A stretch of 64,000 nucleotides of DNA, taken from contig NZ_FOFR01000001.1 in the NCBI RefSeq assembly GCF_900110955.1, positions 914,410-978,409 of the forward strand. The letters run 5' to 3'. This document shows, piece by piece, positions 44,897-53,409 of the stretch. Position numbers and translations under genes: made by a program. Position 1 is the stretch's first letter, and every line of letters starts with the position of its first letter. The notes beneath the pieces were generated by a model. That model was given only the letters and a program-made list of their open reading frames with translations, was not told the origin of the DNA and ran no database searches. The DNA is from Lentzea xinjiangensis (GTDB lineage: Bacteria > Actinomycetota > Actinomycetes > Mycobacteriales > Pseudonocardiaceae).

Positions 44897-46405
44897 ATGA
44901 CGCAGTACGTGGCGGCGATCGACCAGGGCACCACGTCGACCCGGTGCATGATCTTCGACCACTCCGGCCGGGTGGTCTCGGTGGACCAGAAGGAGCACGA
45001 GCAGATCTTCCCGAGGGCGGGCTGGGTCGAGCACGACCCGAAGGAGGTCTGGCAGAACACCCGCCAGGTCGCCGCCGGCGCGCTCGCGAAGGCGGATCTG
45101 TCCACTTCGGACATCGCGGCGGTGGGCATCACCAACCAGCGCGAGACCGCGCTGGTGTGGGACCGCCACACCGGCGAGCCCGTCTACAACGCGATCGTGT
45201 GGCAGGACACCCGCACCGACCGGATCGTGCAGGAGCTGGGTGCGCTGGGCGGTGGGCAGGAGCGCTACCGCGCCAAGGTCGGGCTGCCGCTGGCCACCTA
45301 CTTCTCCGGGCCCAAGGTCCGCTGGATCCTCGACAACGTCGAGGGCGCGCGGGAGAGGGCCGAGGCTGGCGACCTGCTGTTCGGCAACATGGACACGTGG
45401 GTGCTGTGGAACATGACGGGCGGCACCAGCGGTGGCGTGCACGTCACCGACCCGACGAACGCTTCCCGCACCATGCTGATGGACCTCGACACGTTGCAGT
45501 GGGACGCCTCGATCGCCGAGGACATGGGCATTCCGATGTCGATGCTGCCGGAGATCCGGTCCTCCTCGGAGGTCTACGGCCAGGTGCGCGAACGCGGCGC
45601 GCTCGCCGGTGTGCCGATCGCCGGCATCCTCGGTGACCAGCAGGCCGCGACGTTCGGCCAGGCCTGCCTGTCGCCGGGCGAGGCCAAGAACACCTACGGC
45701 ACCGGCAACTTCATGCTGCTCAACACCGGCACCGAGAAGGTGATGAGCGAGAACGGCCTGCTCACCACCGTCTGCTACAAGATCGGCGACGACGCGCCCG
45801 TCTACGCGCTGGAGGGCTCGATCGCGGTCACCGGCTCGCTGGTGCAGTGGCTGCGCGACAACCTCGGCATGATCTCCTCGGCCGCGGAGATCGAGGAGCA
45901 CGCCCGTTCGGTGGAGGACAACGGTGGCGCGTACTTCGTGCCCGCGTTCTCCGGTCTTTTCGCGCCGTACTGGCGTTCCGACGCCCGTGGCGCGATCGTC
46001 GGCCTGACGCGGTTCGTGAACAAGGGCCACCTCGCGCGGGCCGTGCTGGAGGCGACCGCGTTCCAGACCCGCGAGGTGCTCGACGCGATGAACGCCGACT
46101 CCGGTGTGGACCTGAAGGCGCTGAAGGTCGACGGCGGCATGGTCGTGAACGAGCTGCTGATGCAGTTCCAGGCCGACATCCTCGGCGTGCCGGTGATCAG
46201 GCCGGTGGTGGCGGAGACCACCGCGCTCGGCGCCGCCTACGCGGCGGGCCTCGCGGTCGGGTTCTGGGAGACCGAGGACGACATCCGCCAGAACTGGGCG
46301 CAGGACAAGCAGTGGGAGCCGCGGATGGAGCCCGAGCGCCGCGCCTCGGAGTACGCGAACTGGAAGAAGGCCGTCACGAAGACCTTCGACTGGGTGGAGG
46401 ACTGA
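44897..46405 (+). CDS. glpK: Glycerol kinase
   Basis: 502 aa FGGY-family kinase making sn-glycerol-3-phosphate. Signatures: [18 protein letters not shown] (phosphate 1), [44 protein letters not shown] and the C-terminal [20 protein letters not shown]. The ATG at 44897 is preceded by AAAGGA. Second gene of the glpFK operon. Confidence 0.97.
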   Translation: MTQYVAAIDQGTTSTRCMIFDHSGRVVSVDQKEHEQIFPRAGWVEHDPKEVWQNTRQVAAGALAKADLSTSDIAAVGITNQRETALVWDRHTGEPVYNAIVWQDTRTDRIVQELGALGGGQERYRAKVGLPLATYFSGPKVRWILDNVEGARERAEAGDLLFGNMDTWVLWNMTGGTSGGVHVTDPTNASRTMLMDLDTLQWDASIAEDMGIPMSMLPEIRSSSEVYGQVRERGALAGVPIAGILGDQQAATFGQACLSPGEAKNTYGTGNFMLLNTGTEKVMSENGLLTTVCYKIGDDAPVYALEGSIAVTGSLVQWLRDNLGMISSAAEIEEHARSVEDNGGAYFVPAFSGLFAPYWRSDARGAIVGLTRFVNKGHLARAVLEATAFQTREVLDAMNADSGVDLKALKVDGGMVVNELLMQFQADILGVPVIRPVVAETTALGAAYAAGLAVGFWETEDDIRQNWAQDKQWEPRMEPERRASEYANWKKAVTKTFDWVED

Positions 46406-46434
46406 GCCTTCCGCCGCTGCTCCCGCAGACGGCG

Positions 46435-46502
46435 GCGAGCTCGCCCTCGGTCGAACTCGCGTCAGGGGGTGCCGATCACCGGCCGGTTGAGGGCGAGCTC
46501 GC
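46435..46502. terminator. Long inverted repeat between glpK and the sortase-like gene
   Basis: GCGAGCTCGCCCTC (46435-46448) pairs perfectly with 46489-46502 across a 40-nt loop. It sits between two convergent stops, touching the minus-strand TAA at 46504. Confidence 0.65.
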
Positions 46503-46503
46503 G

Positions 46504-47061
46504 TTATTGGGCGGGGACTGCGTGCACGATCACGTTGTCGCGGGTGCCACACGTGATCAGCCGCAGTCCCTCCTCCTTCTCGTCCCGCGCGACGGCCTCC
46601 GCGAAGAAGTCGTCGCGGATGATCCTCTCTGTGCGGCCCACGGTGAAGCGGGCCAGTGAACCGTCCTTCTTGGACACTTCGACGACGTCGCCCTGCCGCA
46701 GGTCGTTCAACCGGTAGAAGACGCCCCTGGCCTCGTTGCTCTCGATGCGCCCGACGATGATCCACTGCTTCGGGTGGAGCCGGTGCCACCCCGCCTGCAT
46801 GCCCTCGTTGACCGGCGGCATCTGCACGACTCCCTGCGGGTCGAGCCCGAGTGCCACCAACGACGACCGCACGCCGATCCGCTCGATCCTGAGCTCCATC
46901 GGGTCGGAGCTGCCGAGCGGCGAGACCACCGGTGGCGGAGCGACCTCGCTCGTCGCCGCCGGCGGCTTCGGTGCCGGGCCCTGCGAACAGGCGGTGGCGG
47001 CCAGCGCCACGCTCAGCACCGCGATCAAGACACGAGTCCCCACGGACCTATTGACGCACAT
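46504..47061 (-). CDS. Class F sortase-like lipoprotein with degenerate active site
   Basis: 185 aa. A signal peptide with a possible lipobox (LAATAC, Cys25) and a Pro-rich spacer lead into a sortase barrel (PMELRIERIGVRSSLVALGL). The catalytic cysteine C171 is present (LRLITCG), with a likely Arg (R174). The His of the usual 'GHVDS' is replaced by R105 (VGRIES), and the loop normally between Cys and Arg is almost gone. It may therefore not be a transpeptidase. It uses a TAA stop, rare among genes here. Alternative start: GTG at 47043. Confidence 0.8.
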   Translation of the reverse strand: MCVNRSVGTRVLIAVLSVALAATACSQGPAPKPPAATSEVAPPPVVSPLGSSDPMELRIERIGVRSSLVALGLDPQGVVQMPPVNEGMQAGWHRLHPKQWIIVGRIESNEARGVFYRLNDLRQGDVVEVSKKDGSLARFTVGRTERIIRDDFFAEAVARDEKEEGLRLITCGTRDNVIVHAVPAQ

Positions 47062-47095
47062 CCGGTGGCCCGGTGGCCCGTTCTGCCGAGATTGA

Positions 47096-48019
47096 TCAAG
47101 AACCGGTACGCGTCCCGGTCGCGGTCCCCACCGGGAACCGCACGCCGGTGAGGTCCTCCGAGACGGCCCAAAGGCGTTGCTGCACGGTGAGGTCGTAGGA
47201 ATCGGGGCTGGAGGCGACCAGTTCCGGAAGACCGCGCACCTCGCCGATGCCGCCGGGGCCGTAGTACTGCCCGCCGAGGACGGACGGATCGGTGGCGGCC
47301 CGCAGGGTGGGCAGCGCGCCCGCCGCGGCGGGCTGGGTGATCATCGGGGCGAGCCAGGTGAGCGGCCCGCGGAAGATCGCCGGGGTGTTGCGGGTCAGCT
47401 CGGTGTTGGAGACGCCGGGGTGGGCGGCCACCGCGGTGGTGGTGCCGTGCGGGGCGAGCCTGCGCTGCAGCTCGTAGGTGAACATCAGGTTGGCGAGCCT
47501 CGACTGGCCGTAGGCGCCCGCCCGGCTGTAAGAGCGCTCCCACTGGAGGTCGTCGAAGTGGATGGCGGCGCGGATGCGGTGGCCGGTGCTGCTGACCGTG
47601 ACCACCCTGGAGCCCGGCACGGGCAGCATCAGGTCGAGCAGCAGCCCGGTGAGGGCGAAGTGGCCGAGGTGGTTGGTGCCGAACTGCATCTCGAAGCCGT
47701 CGCGGGTGGTCTGCTTCGGGGTGTACATCACGCCCGCGTTGTTGATCAGCAGGTCGATCTGCGGGTGGGCGGCGCGCAGGTCCGCCGCGGCGGCGCGCAC
47801 CGATGCCAGCGAGGTGAGGTCCAGTTCCTGCACGGAGACGTCGCCGTCGATCCTGGCGGCGGCCAGCTCGCCCTTCTTCGCGTCGCGCACGGCCAGCACG
47901 ACCGACGCGCCGCGCTCGGCGAGCCGCCGGGCGGTCTCGAAGCCCAGTCCGGTGTTGGCGCCGGTGATCACGGCCACCCGGCCGTCCTGGCGCGGGATCT
48001 GCTGCTCGGTCCACTTCAT
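47096..48019 (-). CDS. Short-chain dehydrogenase (retinol dehydrogenase-like), YxxxR active site
   Basis: 307 aa. The NADP-binding motif is TGANTGLG, followed by NNAGV, and the catalytic Ser is in VSSTGH. The usual YxxxK reads YGQSR (Y170, R174), a conservative change of the catalytic lysine to arginine. It begins 101 bp from the divergent TetR gene, with three operator copies in between, so it is the probable target of that repressor. Substrate unknown. Confidence 0.9.
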   Translation of the reverse strand: MKWTEQQIPRQDGRVAVITGANTGLGFETARRLAERGASVVLAVRDAKKGELAAARIDGDVSVQELDLTSLASVRAAAADLRAAHPQIDLLINNAGVMYTPKQTTRDGFEMQFGTNHLGHFALTGLLLDLMLPVPGSRVVTVSSTGHRIRAAIHFDDLQWERSYSRAGAYGQSRLANLMFTYELQRRLAPHGTTTAVAAHPGVSNTELTRNTPAIFRGPLTWLAPMITQPAAAGALPTLRAATDPSVLGGQYYGPGGIGEVRGLPELVASSPDSYDLTVQQRLWAVSEDLTGVRFPVGTATGTRTGS

Positions 48020-48032
48020 GTCGGGCTCCTTG

Positions 48033-48102
48033 GGTACCGCCGGTAACTTATGATGGGGACGTTAATGTACCGCCGGTACCATGTCAAGGTACCGGCGGTA
48101 CC
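48033..48102. promoter_or_regulatory. Three phased operator copies between SDR and TetR genes
   Basis: GGTACCGCCGGTAAC (48033-48047), TGTACCGCCGGTACC (48066-48080) and GGTACCGGCGGTACC (48088-48102) share one 15-bp dyad. Centres are 33 and 22 bp apart, whole helical turns. They cover the whole divergent promoter region. Confidence 0.85.
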
Positions 48103-48120
48103 CGAGCTAGGGTTGGGGTC

Positions 48121-48786
48121 ATGACGTTCCAGCGGGCGCGCAGCGAGGAGCAGCGCGAGCTCCGGCGGCGGGCGATCCTGGACACGACCTCGGCGATGCT
48201 CGACGAGATGCCGGTGGCCGAGGTGACCCTGAACGAGCTGAGCAGGCGGGTCGGCCTGGCCAAGACGGCGGTGCTGCGCTACTTCGAGTCCCGCGAGGCG
48301 GTGCTGCTCGACCTGATGGACCAGCGGACGGCCGTCTGGCTGGTGGAGCTGGAGCGGGAGCTGGCCGCCGGTGCGGACCCCTGCCTGTCCGCGGTGCAAC
48401 GGGCGGAACGGACGGCCGACGTGCTCAGCCGCTCGCTCGCCGCCCGCACGGTGCTCTGCGACCTCTACGGCGCGCAGGGCGGAGTGCTCGAGCACAACGT
48501 CTCGGTCGAGGCCGTCCGGCGGCACAAGCGGGCGTCACTGGACAACCTCGCGGTGATGGCCGGTCTCGTCCGGCGGCACCTGCCGGAGATCGGCGACCAG
48601 GCCGAGACGTTCTGCCTGCACGTCCTGCTGGTGGCCGGCGCGCTGTCGGCCTACAGCTCACCGCCGCCGAGCCTGCTCGCCGTCTACGAGTCGGAGCCGG
48701 AGCTCGCGGTCCACCGCGTCGACCTGCGCCCTGCCCTGCGGCTCTCGATCATCACGTCGCTCGTGGGCATGCTGCCGCGGTCCTGA
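48121..48786 (+). CDS. TetR-family transcriptional regulator
   Basis: 221 aa. HTH at residues 15-60: RRRAILDTTSAMLDEMPVAE, then LSRRVGLAKTAVLRYFESRE. The C-terminal ligand domain resembles the TetR_C_17-like group (EHNVSVEAVRRHKRASLDNL). It is divergent from the SDR gene across three matching operators, so autorepression and repression of the SDR are very likely. Confidence 0.93.
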   Translation: MTFQRARSEEQRELRRRAILDTTSAMLDEMPVAEVTLNELSRRVGLAKTAVLRYFESREAVLLDLMDQRTAVWLVELERELAAGADPCLSAVQRAERTADVLSRSLAARTVLCDLYGAQGGVLEHNVSVEAVRRHKRASLDNLAVMAGLVRRHLPEIGDQAETFCLHVLLVAGALSAYSSPPPSLLAVYESEPELAVHRVDLRPALRLSIITSLVGMLPRS

Positions 48787-48800
48787 ACCCGGAACGAACG

Positions 48801-48832
48801 CGTGCCCCGGACACGTCGGTGTCCGGGGCACG
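48801..48832. terminator. Bidirectional terminator between TetR and lpdA genes
   Basis: CGTGCCCCGGACAC (48801-48814) pairs perfectly with 48819-48832 around GTCG, between convergent genes. Confidence 0.88.
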
Positions 48833-48848
48833 GTCGTGCGTGGTGGGG

Positions 48849-50252
48849 CTAGTCGAGGTCGTCGTGGCGCATCAGCTGGCGCCCTGCCTCGGTGATGGAA
48901 CCCGACAGCGACGGGTACACCGAGAACGTCGTGGCGAGGTGCTCGACGGTGAGCTGGTTCTGCACGGCCAGCGCGATCGGCAGGATCAGCTCGCTCGCGT
49001 TCGGCGCGACGACCACACCGCCGATGACGACACCCGTGGCCGGGCGGCAGAACAGCTTCACGAAACCGCGGCGCAGACCCTCCATCTTGGAGCGCGGGTT
49101 CGTGGCCAGCGGCAGCATGATCGTGCGCGCGGGCACCTCACCCGAGTCGATCGCCTGCTGGCTGATGCCGACGCTCGCGATCTCGGGGTTGGTGAAGACG
49201 TTCGCGGCGACGGTCTTGAGCTTGATCGGGCTGACGCCCTCGCCCAGCGCGTGCCACATCGCGATGCGGCCCTGCATGGCGGCCACGGACGCGAGCAGCA
49301 GCACACCGGTGCAGTCGCCCGCCGCGTAGACGCCGCTGACGTTGGTCCGGCTGACCCGGTCGACGGGGATGTAGCCGCCGCGGCCGAGCTCGATGCCGAT
49401 CTTCTCGAGGCCGATGTCGTTGGTGTTCGGCACCGAACCGACGGTCATCAGGGCGTGCGACGCCTCGATCGTGCGACCGTCTTCCAGGTGGATCAGCACA
49501 CCGTCACCGGTGTTCTCCACCCGGTCCGCGCGGGCGTGCTTGACGACGGCCGTGCCGCGCTCGGCGAACACGTCCTCCAGCACCACGGCCGCGTCGGCGT
49601 CCTCGTGGGGGAGCACGCGGTCCCGGCTGGAGACCATCGTCACCTTCACGCCCATCTCGGTGTAGGCGCTCGCGAACTCGACACCGGTGACGCCGGAACC
49701 GATCACGGCGAGGTGTTCGGGCAGCTCGGGCAGGTCGTAGATCTGCCGCCAGGTGAGGACGCGCTTGCCGTCGGGCTCCGCGCCCGGCAGCACGCGCGGC
49801 GTGGCGCCCGTTGCGATGAGCACCACATCGGCGTCGAGGATCTCCTCGCTGCCGTCCGCGCCGATGGCGACGACCTGGTGCTGCGCGAGCCCGCGGGCGC
49901 CGTCCGCGAACTTCGCGCGCCCGTTGACGAGCCGCACGCCTTCGCGCTGCAACCGCGCCCGCACGTCCGCGGACTGCGCCAGAGCGAGGCCCTTCACCCG
50001 TCCGTGGACAACCGGCAGGTCGACGGCAGCGTGCTCGTTGTTGGTCTGGATGCCCAGCTCACCGGCGTTGCGGAAGGCGCTCCGAGCGCCCGCGGAGGCG
50101 ATGAACGTCTTCGACGGCACGCAGTCGTACAGCACGCACGCGCCACCGGCCCCGTCGTTCTCCACCACGGTCACGTCGGCGCCGTGCTGCGCCGCGACCA
50201 GAGCTGCCTCGTAACCTGCGGGTCCGCCGCCCATGATGACGATGCGGGTCAC
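48849..50252 (-). CDS. lpdA: NAD(P)H-quinone dehydrogenase / LpdA-type flavoprotein
   Basis: 467 aa, pyridine-nucleotide disulphide oxidoreductase fold: FAD motif MGGGPAGYEAALVAA, redox pair C39/C44 in GGACVLYDCVPSKT, NAD motif VIGSGVTGVEFASAY, and the FAD end 'GVYAAGDCTG'. The C-terminal dimerisation domain ends SVYPSLSGSITEAGRQLM. There the His-x-x-x-x-Glu dyad of true lipoamide dehydrogenases is missing (Tyr in place of His), as in the M. tuberculosis LpdA quinone reductase. Position between glpD and the Rv3304-like gene also matches. Confidence 0.9.
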   Translation of the reverse strand: MTRIVIMGGGPAGYEAALVAAQHGADVTVVENDGAGGACVLYDCVPSKTFIASAGARSAFRNAGELGIQTNNEHAAVDLPVVHGRVKGLALAQSADVRARLQREGVRLVNGRAKFADGARGLAQHQVVAIGADGSEEILDADVVLIATGATPRVLPGAEPDGKRVLTWRQIYDLPELPEHLAVIGSGVTGVEFASAYTEMGVKVTMVSSRDRVLPHEDADAAVVLEDVFAERGTAVVKHARADRVENTGDGVLIHLEDGRTIEASHALMTVGSVPNTNDIGLEKIGIELGRGGYIPVDRVSRTNVSGVYAAGDCTGVLLLASVAAMQGRIAMWHALGEGVSPIKLKTVAANVFTNPEIASVGISQQAIDSGEVPARTIMLPLATNPRSKMEGLRRGFVKLFCRPATGVVIGGVVVAPNASELILPIALAVQNQLTVEHLATTFSVYPSLSGSITEAGRQLMRHDDLD

Positions 50253-50361
50253 GATCAGTTCCCTTCTGCGCGCTTGCTGGCCGGCACAACCGTACGCGTT
50301 GGCCGAAACGCCCGCGTCGTCAGTACCGAAAGCTGATCGTCGGGTCGCTACGCTGTCGGAC

Positions 50362-50811
50362 GTGCCGCTCTATGCCGCGTACGGGTCGAACATGGATCCG
50401 AACCAGATGATGGAGCGAGCCCCGTACTCCCCGCTCGCGGGGACCGGCTGGCTCGTCGGTTGGCGTCTGACGTTCGGTGGCGAGGACCTCGGCTGGGAAG
50501 GCGCCCTCGCGACGATCGTCGAGGAGCCCGACCAGCAGACGTTCTGCGTGCTCTACGACGTCTCACCGCGCGATGAGTCGCGCCTCGACCGGTGGGAGGG
50601 CGCACTCGGTCTCTACAAGAAGATCCGGCTGCGCGTGCAGACCCTCGAGGGCTCCGTGGTGGCGTGGCTCTACGTGCTCGACGCCTACGAGGGCGGGCTG
50701 CCCTCCGCCCGGTACATCGGGGTGGTCGCCGACGCGGCCGAGGCCGCCGGGGCGCCGGACGACTACGTGAACGACCTGCGGACGCGGCCCTGTCAGGGGA
50801 TCGGGCCCTGA
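50362..50811 (+). CDS. Gamma-glutamylcyclotransferase-like protein
   Basis: 149 aa from GTG 50362. The substrate-binding motif YAAYGSNMDP is near the N-terminus, and the beta-barrel strands include TFCVLYDVSP, RLDRWEG and VVAWLYVLDAYEG. The family forms 5-oxoproline from gamma-glutamyl amines or peptides. It is divergent from lpdA. By synteny it corresponds to Rv3304 (from memory). Confidence 0.87.
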   Translation: MPLYAAYGSNMDPNQMMERAPYSPLAGTGWLVGWRLTFGGEDLGWEGALATIVEEPDQQTFCVLYDVSPRDESRLDRWEGALGLYKKIRLRVQTLEGSVVAWLYVLDAYEGGLPSARYIGVVADAAEAAGAPDDYVNDLRTRPCQGIGP

Positions 50812-51359
50812 TCCTGGCTGGGTGAGGTGGTCGGCCCGGGCTGGGCGGCTGCGTGCTGGGCGGTTGCGTGCTGGGCGGCTGCGGCCGGGCGCGGGTCGTC
50901 GCGCGGGTGAGCTGTGCTGGTTGCCATGCGGTGGTGCTGTTGCGGTGGTTCGGCTGCGGTTCCAGCGGAGGGGTCACCGATGCGGTTGGTGCCGTTCCGG
51001 CGCGGTTGCTTCTCGCGACTTCGTCGCGATGCGGGTAATCACCTCATCACCGCTGCTCAGATGGCGTATGCCCGATCCGGCTCGCCTGCGGCATCGCGGT
51101 TGGGGCTGGTCCGCGTCGGTGGCGGTCGGCTCGCTTCGCATCGCCGCTGCGGAGTGCTCGGCTTCGCCATCGCCGCGTCAGGCGCCCTCGCCGTCCTCAC
51201 CAGAGGCCGGGCGGCTCAGAGTTGCTGTCCCGACGTCGAAGATCACCGGGAGTGTCGGACCCGCGGACTACCTTGGGTCGCGGGGGACCCGGAACCCGAG
51301 GGGACCCCTGCGCCAGCCTGCCGAGCTGACGAGGACGGCTGCGCCAGCCCCGCGATCAG
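50812..51359. other. Gene-free stretch with repeats
   Basis: 548 bp with no reading frame showing the codon bias of the neighbours. It holds a 15-bp tandem repeat at its start, a hairpin CGCGAC-TTC-GTCGCG (51017-51031), and many GCGGTTG/CATCGC-like short motifs that look like decayed repeats. Open frames crossing it translate to Arg/Leu/Gly-rich noise. Confidence 0.6.
50840..50884. repeat. Three tandem copies of a 15-bp unit
   Basis: GCTGGGCGGCTGCGT, GCTGGGCGGTTGCGT and GCTGGGCGGCTGCGG follow each other directly, differing at two positions. Confidence 0.9.
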
Positions 51360-52166
51360 CTAGACGCCGGCCGCCTCCGCCAGCAGCTCCACCAGGTGGT
51401 GGTGCATGCGGCGGTAGTCGACGGGGCTGATGGTCGACCAGGGTGGCTGGCCGTCCACGGCGCGGCGCATCTGCAGGTAGCGGCCCTTCGGGGTGTCGAA
51501 GAACGCGACCACGCGGTCCGGGCGGACGCGCTTGCCCCACTTGTCGCGGGCCGCCGCGCCGAACTGGCCGCGGTTCGACGCGTCGCGGACCATCTCGGCC
51601 AGGGTGTGGGCGTCGTCGCCGCGCAGGACGCCGTGCAGTGCGGCTTCCAGGTCTTCCGGGGACTTCGACGAGGCGGCTGCCGCGTCGAGGTCGGCGGAGG
51701 GCAGGGTGATGGAGTGGCCTTCGCCGGCGGGGGCCGTGGGCAGGGCCGTCAGGGCTTCGCGGGGCAGGCCGTCGGCTTCGGCGGGGCGCAGGACGAGCTG
51801 GCCGTTGTCCAGGACGGCCAGGACGCCCGCCTGGCCCTTGCCCGCGGCGAGGACTCGGACGCTGCGGTCGTTCAGCCACATGCGGGCGTCGATCTCCTGC
51901 TGCGGGCGGTTCAGCACGTGCAGCAGGTCTTCGAGCGTCGGGTCCAGCGAGCGCGGGCCGCCGAGGCCGCGGGCGCCGAGCTGGTGCCAGACCTGGTCCT
52001 CGATCTTCCGGCGCTCCTCGCGGGTCTTGCCCGGCGAGGGGACCTTCAGCACGAGGGGCATCGTCTCCAGGCCCAGGTGCTCCCAGAGGACGTCGAACTC
52101 CAGCGTCGAAATGATCACCGGGTCGCGCGTGTCGCTCATCCCGACGTCCAAGCCGAACAGAGTCAT
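51360..52166 (-). CDS. EspG-family type VII secretion chaperone
   Basis: 268 aa. The opening 'DPVIISTLEFDVLWEHLGLE' and the middle 'LPREALTALPTAPAGEG', then 'DRVVAFFDTPKGRYLQMRRA', fit the ESX secretion-associated EspG family, which binds PE/PPE substrates in the cytosol. Its ATG overlaps the stop of the PPE-like gene (TGATG, 52164-52168), and the order WXG, PPE, EspG on one transcript supports the assignment. Confidence 0.88.
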   Translation of the reverse strand: MTLFGLDVGMSDTRDPVIISTLEFDVLWEHLGLETMPLVLKVPSPGKTREERRKIEDQVWHQLGARGLGGPRSLDPTLEDLLHVLNRPQQEIDARMWLNDRSVRVLAAGKGQAGVLAVLDNGQLVLRPAEADGLPREALTALPTAPAGEGHSITLPSADLDAAAASSKSPEDLEAALHGVLRGDDAHTLAEMVRDASNRGQFGAAARDKWGKRVRPDRVVAFFDTPKGRYLQMRRAVDGQPPWSTISPVDYRRMHHHLVELLAEAAGV

Positions 52167-53407
52167 CAGTCGGTCGTGCTCTCCCCGATCACGGGCAGCG
52201 CGTAGCTGCCCACGCCGTAGATGTCGTCGCGTTCGCGCAGGTAGTCGGCGGCCTTGTGCTCCAGGTCCTCCTCGTCCTCGCCCTTGCGCGGGCCCATGCC
52301 GCCGAAGGGGTCGAACGACGGGGGCATCGGCACGGTGCGGCGGTGCACCTGGTCGTTGCCGGAGGCGCCGACGGTGCCCAGCGGGCCCAGGGCGGAGCCG
52401 TTGGCGTTGGCCACGCCCGCGAGGTGGCTGTGGTTCATGACCGTGCCCGCGGCGGCACCGGACGCCGCGGTCGCGCCGTCCTCCATCTCCTTGGGCTGGT
52501 CCTTGTCGCCGCCCTGCGAGCCCGGACGGCCGGAGCGCTGGCCCGGCACGCCGACGCCGGCGATGCCGACGCTGCCCGTGGTGCCGGGGCCGGTCGAGGT
52601 CACCGCGGTCGCGATGGTGCCCTTCGGCGAACCGGTTGACGAGCCGACCGTCGTCGGCGCGCTCGAGGTGCGCGTCGACGAGCCGGAAGACGTCGACGAC
52701 GAACCGGGAGGAGGGGTGCTGCCGGCGCCACCGCGCGGCGGCGGGGCGGTGGCACCGCGCGTGCCGGAGCCGGTGCGGCCGCGCGTGCCGCCCGCGCCGC
52801 TGCCGTGGGGGCCGGTGGCCCAGAACCCGGCCGTGCCGATCTGGGCGCCGCCGCCGTGCGCGATGCCGCTGCCGTTGATCTGGAGCTGCGGCGGCTGGCT
52901 GAACTGGCCGAGGGTCGAGGTGTTCGCCGTCGTGGAGGACGCGTAGGTGGACATGACCTCACGGGCGCGGCGCTCGGCGGCGTCCTGGGCCGCCTCCTGC
53001 TTCTCGTGGTCGGTCTGCCCGCCGAAGAGGTGGGTGAGGCCGGTGACCAGGGCGCCCGGCTGCTCCGCGGTCACGGCGACCGGGGCCGGCATGTCCGCGC
53101 GGGCCTTCGAGATGTGGCCGGCCTGCAGCTCCGCCGAGTAGCGCATCACGTCCGCGCCGGTGCGCGCGCCGTCCGCCCAGGCCGCGATCGGGTTGAGACC
53201 CGACCGCGCGATGTCGGCGGCCTTGCCCTCCCACTTGGCCCCGGACAGCGCGATGCCGCTGTGCAGGTCGTCGTTGATCTCGGCCAGCGCGGCCGACACG
53301 CCCTGCCAGCGCTCCATCGACGTGAACGACGCGGAGGCACCCGGACCCGCGTGGATGCGTTCGTACAGCTCCTTGTGGCTGTACCCCTGCCAGCGGTGAT
53401 CCACCAT
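52166..53407 (-). CDS. PPE/WXG-like secreted substrate with disordered tail
   Basis: About 413 aa from ATG 53407 (a GTG at 53416 overlapping the previous gene is possible). The N-terminal 150 residues are helical: YSHKELYERIHAGPGASASF, a W-x-G turn (KWEGKAADIA) and SAELQAGHISKARADMPAPV. After residue 160 it is Gly/Ser/Thr/Pro-rich low complexity, ending in a short acidic segment (GPRKGEDEEDLEHKAADYLR). The layout matches actinobacterial PPE-domain proteins that pair with a small partner and are recognised by EspG. Confidence 0.82.
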   Translation of the reverse strand: MVDHRWQGYSHKELYERIHAGPGASASFTSMERWQGVSAALAEINDDLHSGIALSGAKWEGKAADIARSGLNPIAAWADGARTGADVMRYSAELQAGHISKARADMPAPVAVTAEQPGALVTGLTHLFGGQTDHEKQEAAQDAAERRAREVMSTYASSTTANTSTLGQFSQPPQLQINGSGIAHGGGAQIGTAGFWATGPHGSGAGGTRGRTGSGTRGATAPPPRGGAGSTPPPGSSSTSSGSSTRTSSAPTTVGSSTGSPKGTIATAVTSTGPGTTGSVGIAGVGVPGQRSGRPGSQGGDKDQPKEMEDGATAASGAAAGTVMNHSHLAGVANANGSALGPLGTVGASGNDQVHRRTVPMPPSFDPFGGMGPRKGEDEEDLEHKAADYLRERDDIYGVGSYALPVIGESTTD

Positions 53408-53409
53408 CG

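Noticed and set aside
44723-46789. 688-residue open frame on the minus strand opposite glpK
   Set aside because: Antisense shadow of glpK with no recognisable domain.
50840-50884. CRISPR-like repeat
   Set aside because: Three directly adjacent 15-bp copies without spacers and no cas genes.
50822-51430. Possible 202-residue gene in the gene-free stretch
   Set aside because: Its start is the tandem 15-mer, composition is atypical, and the end runs into the EspG gene on the other strand.
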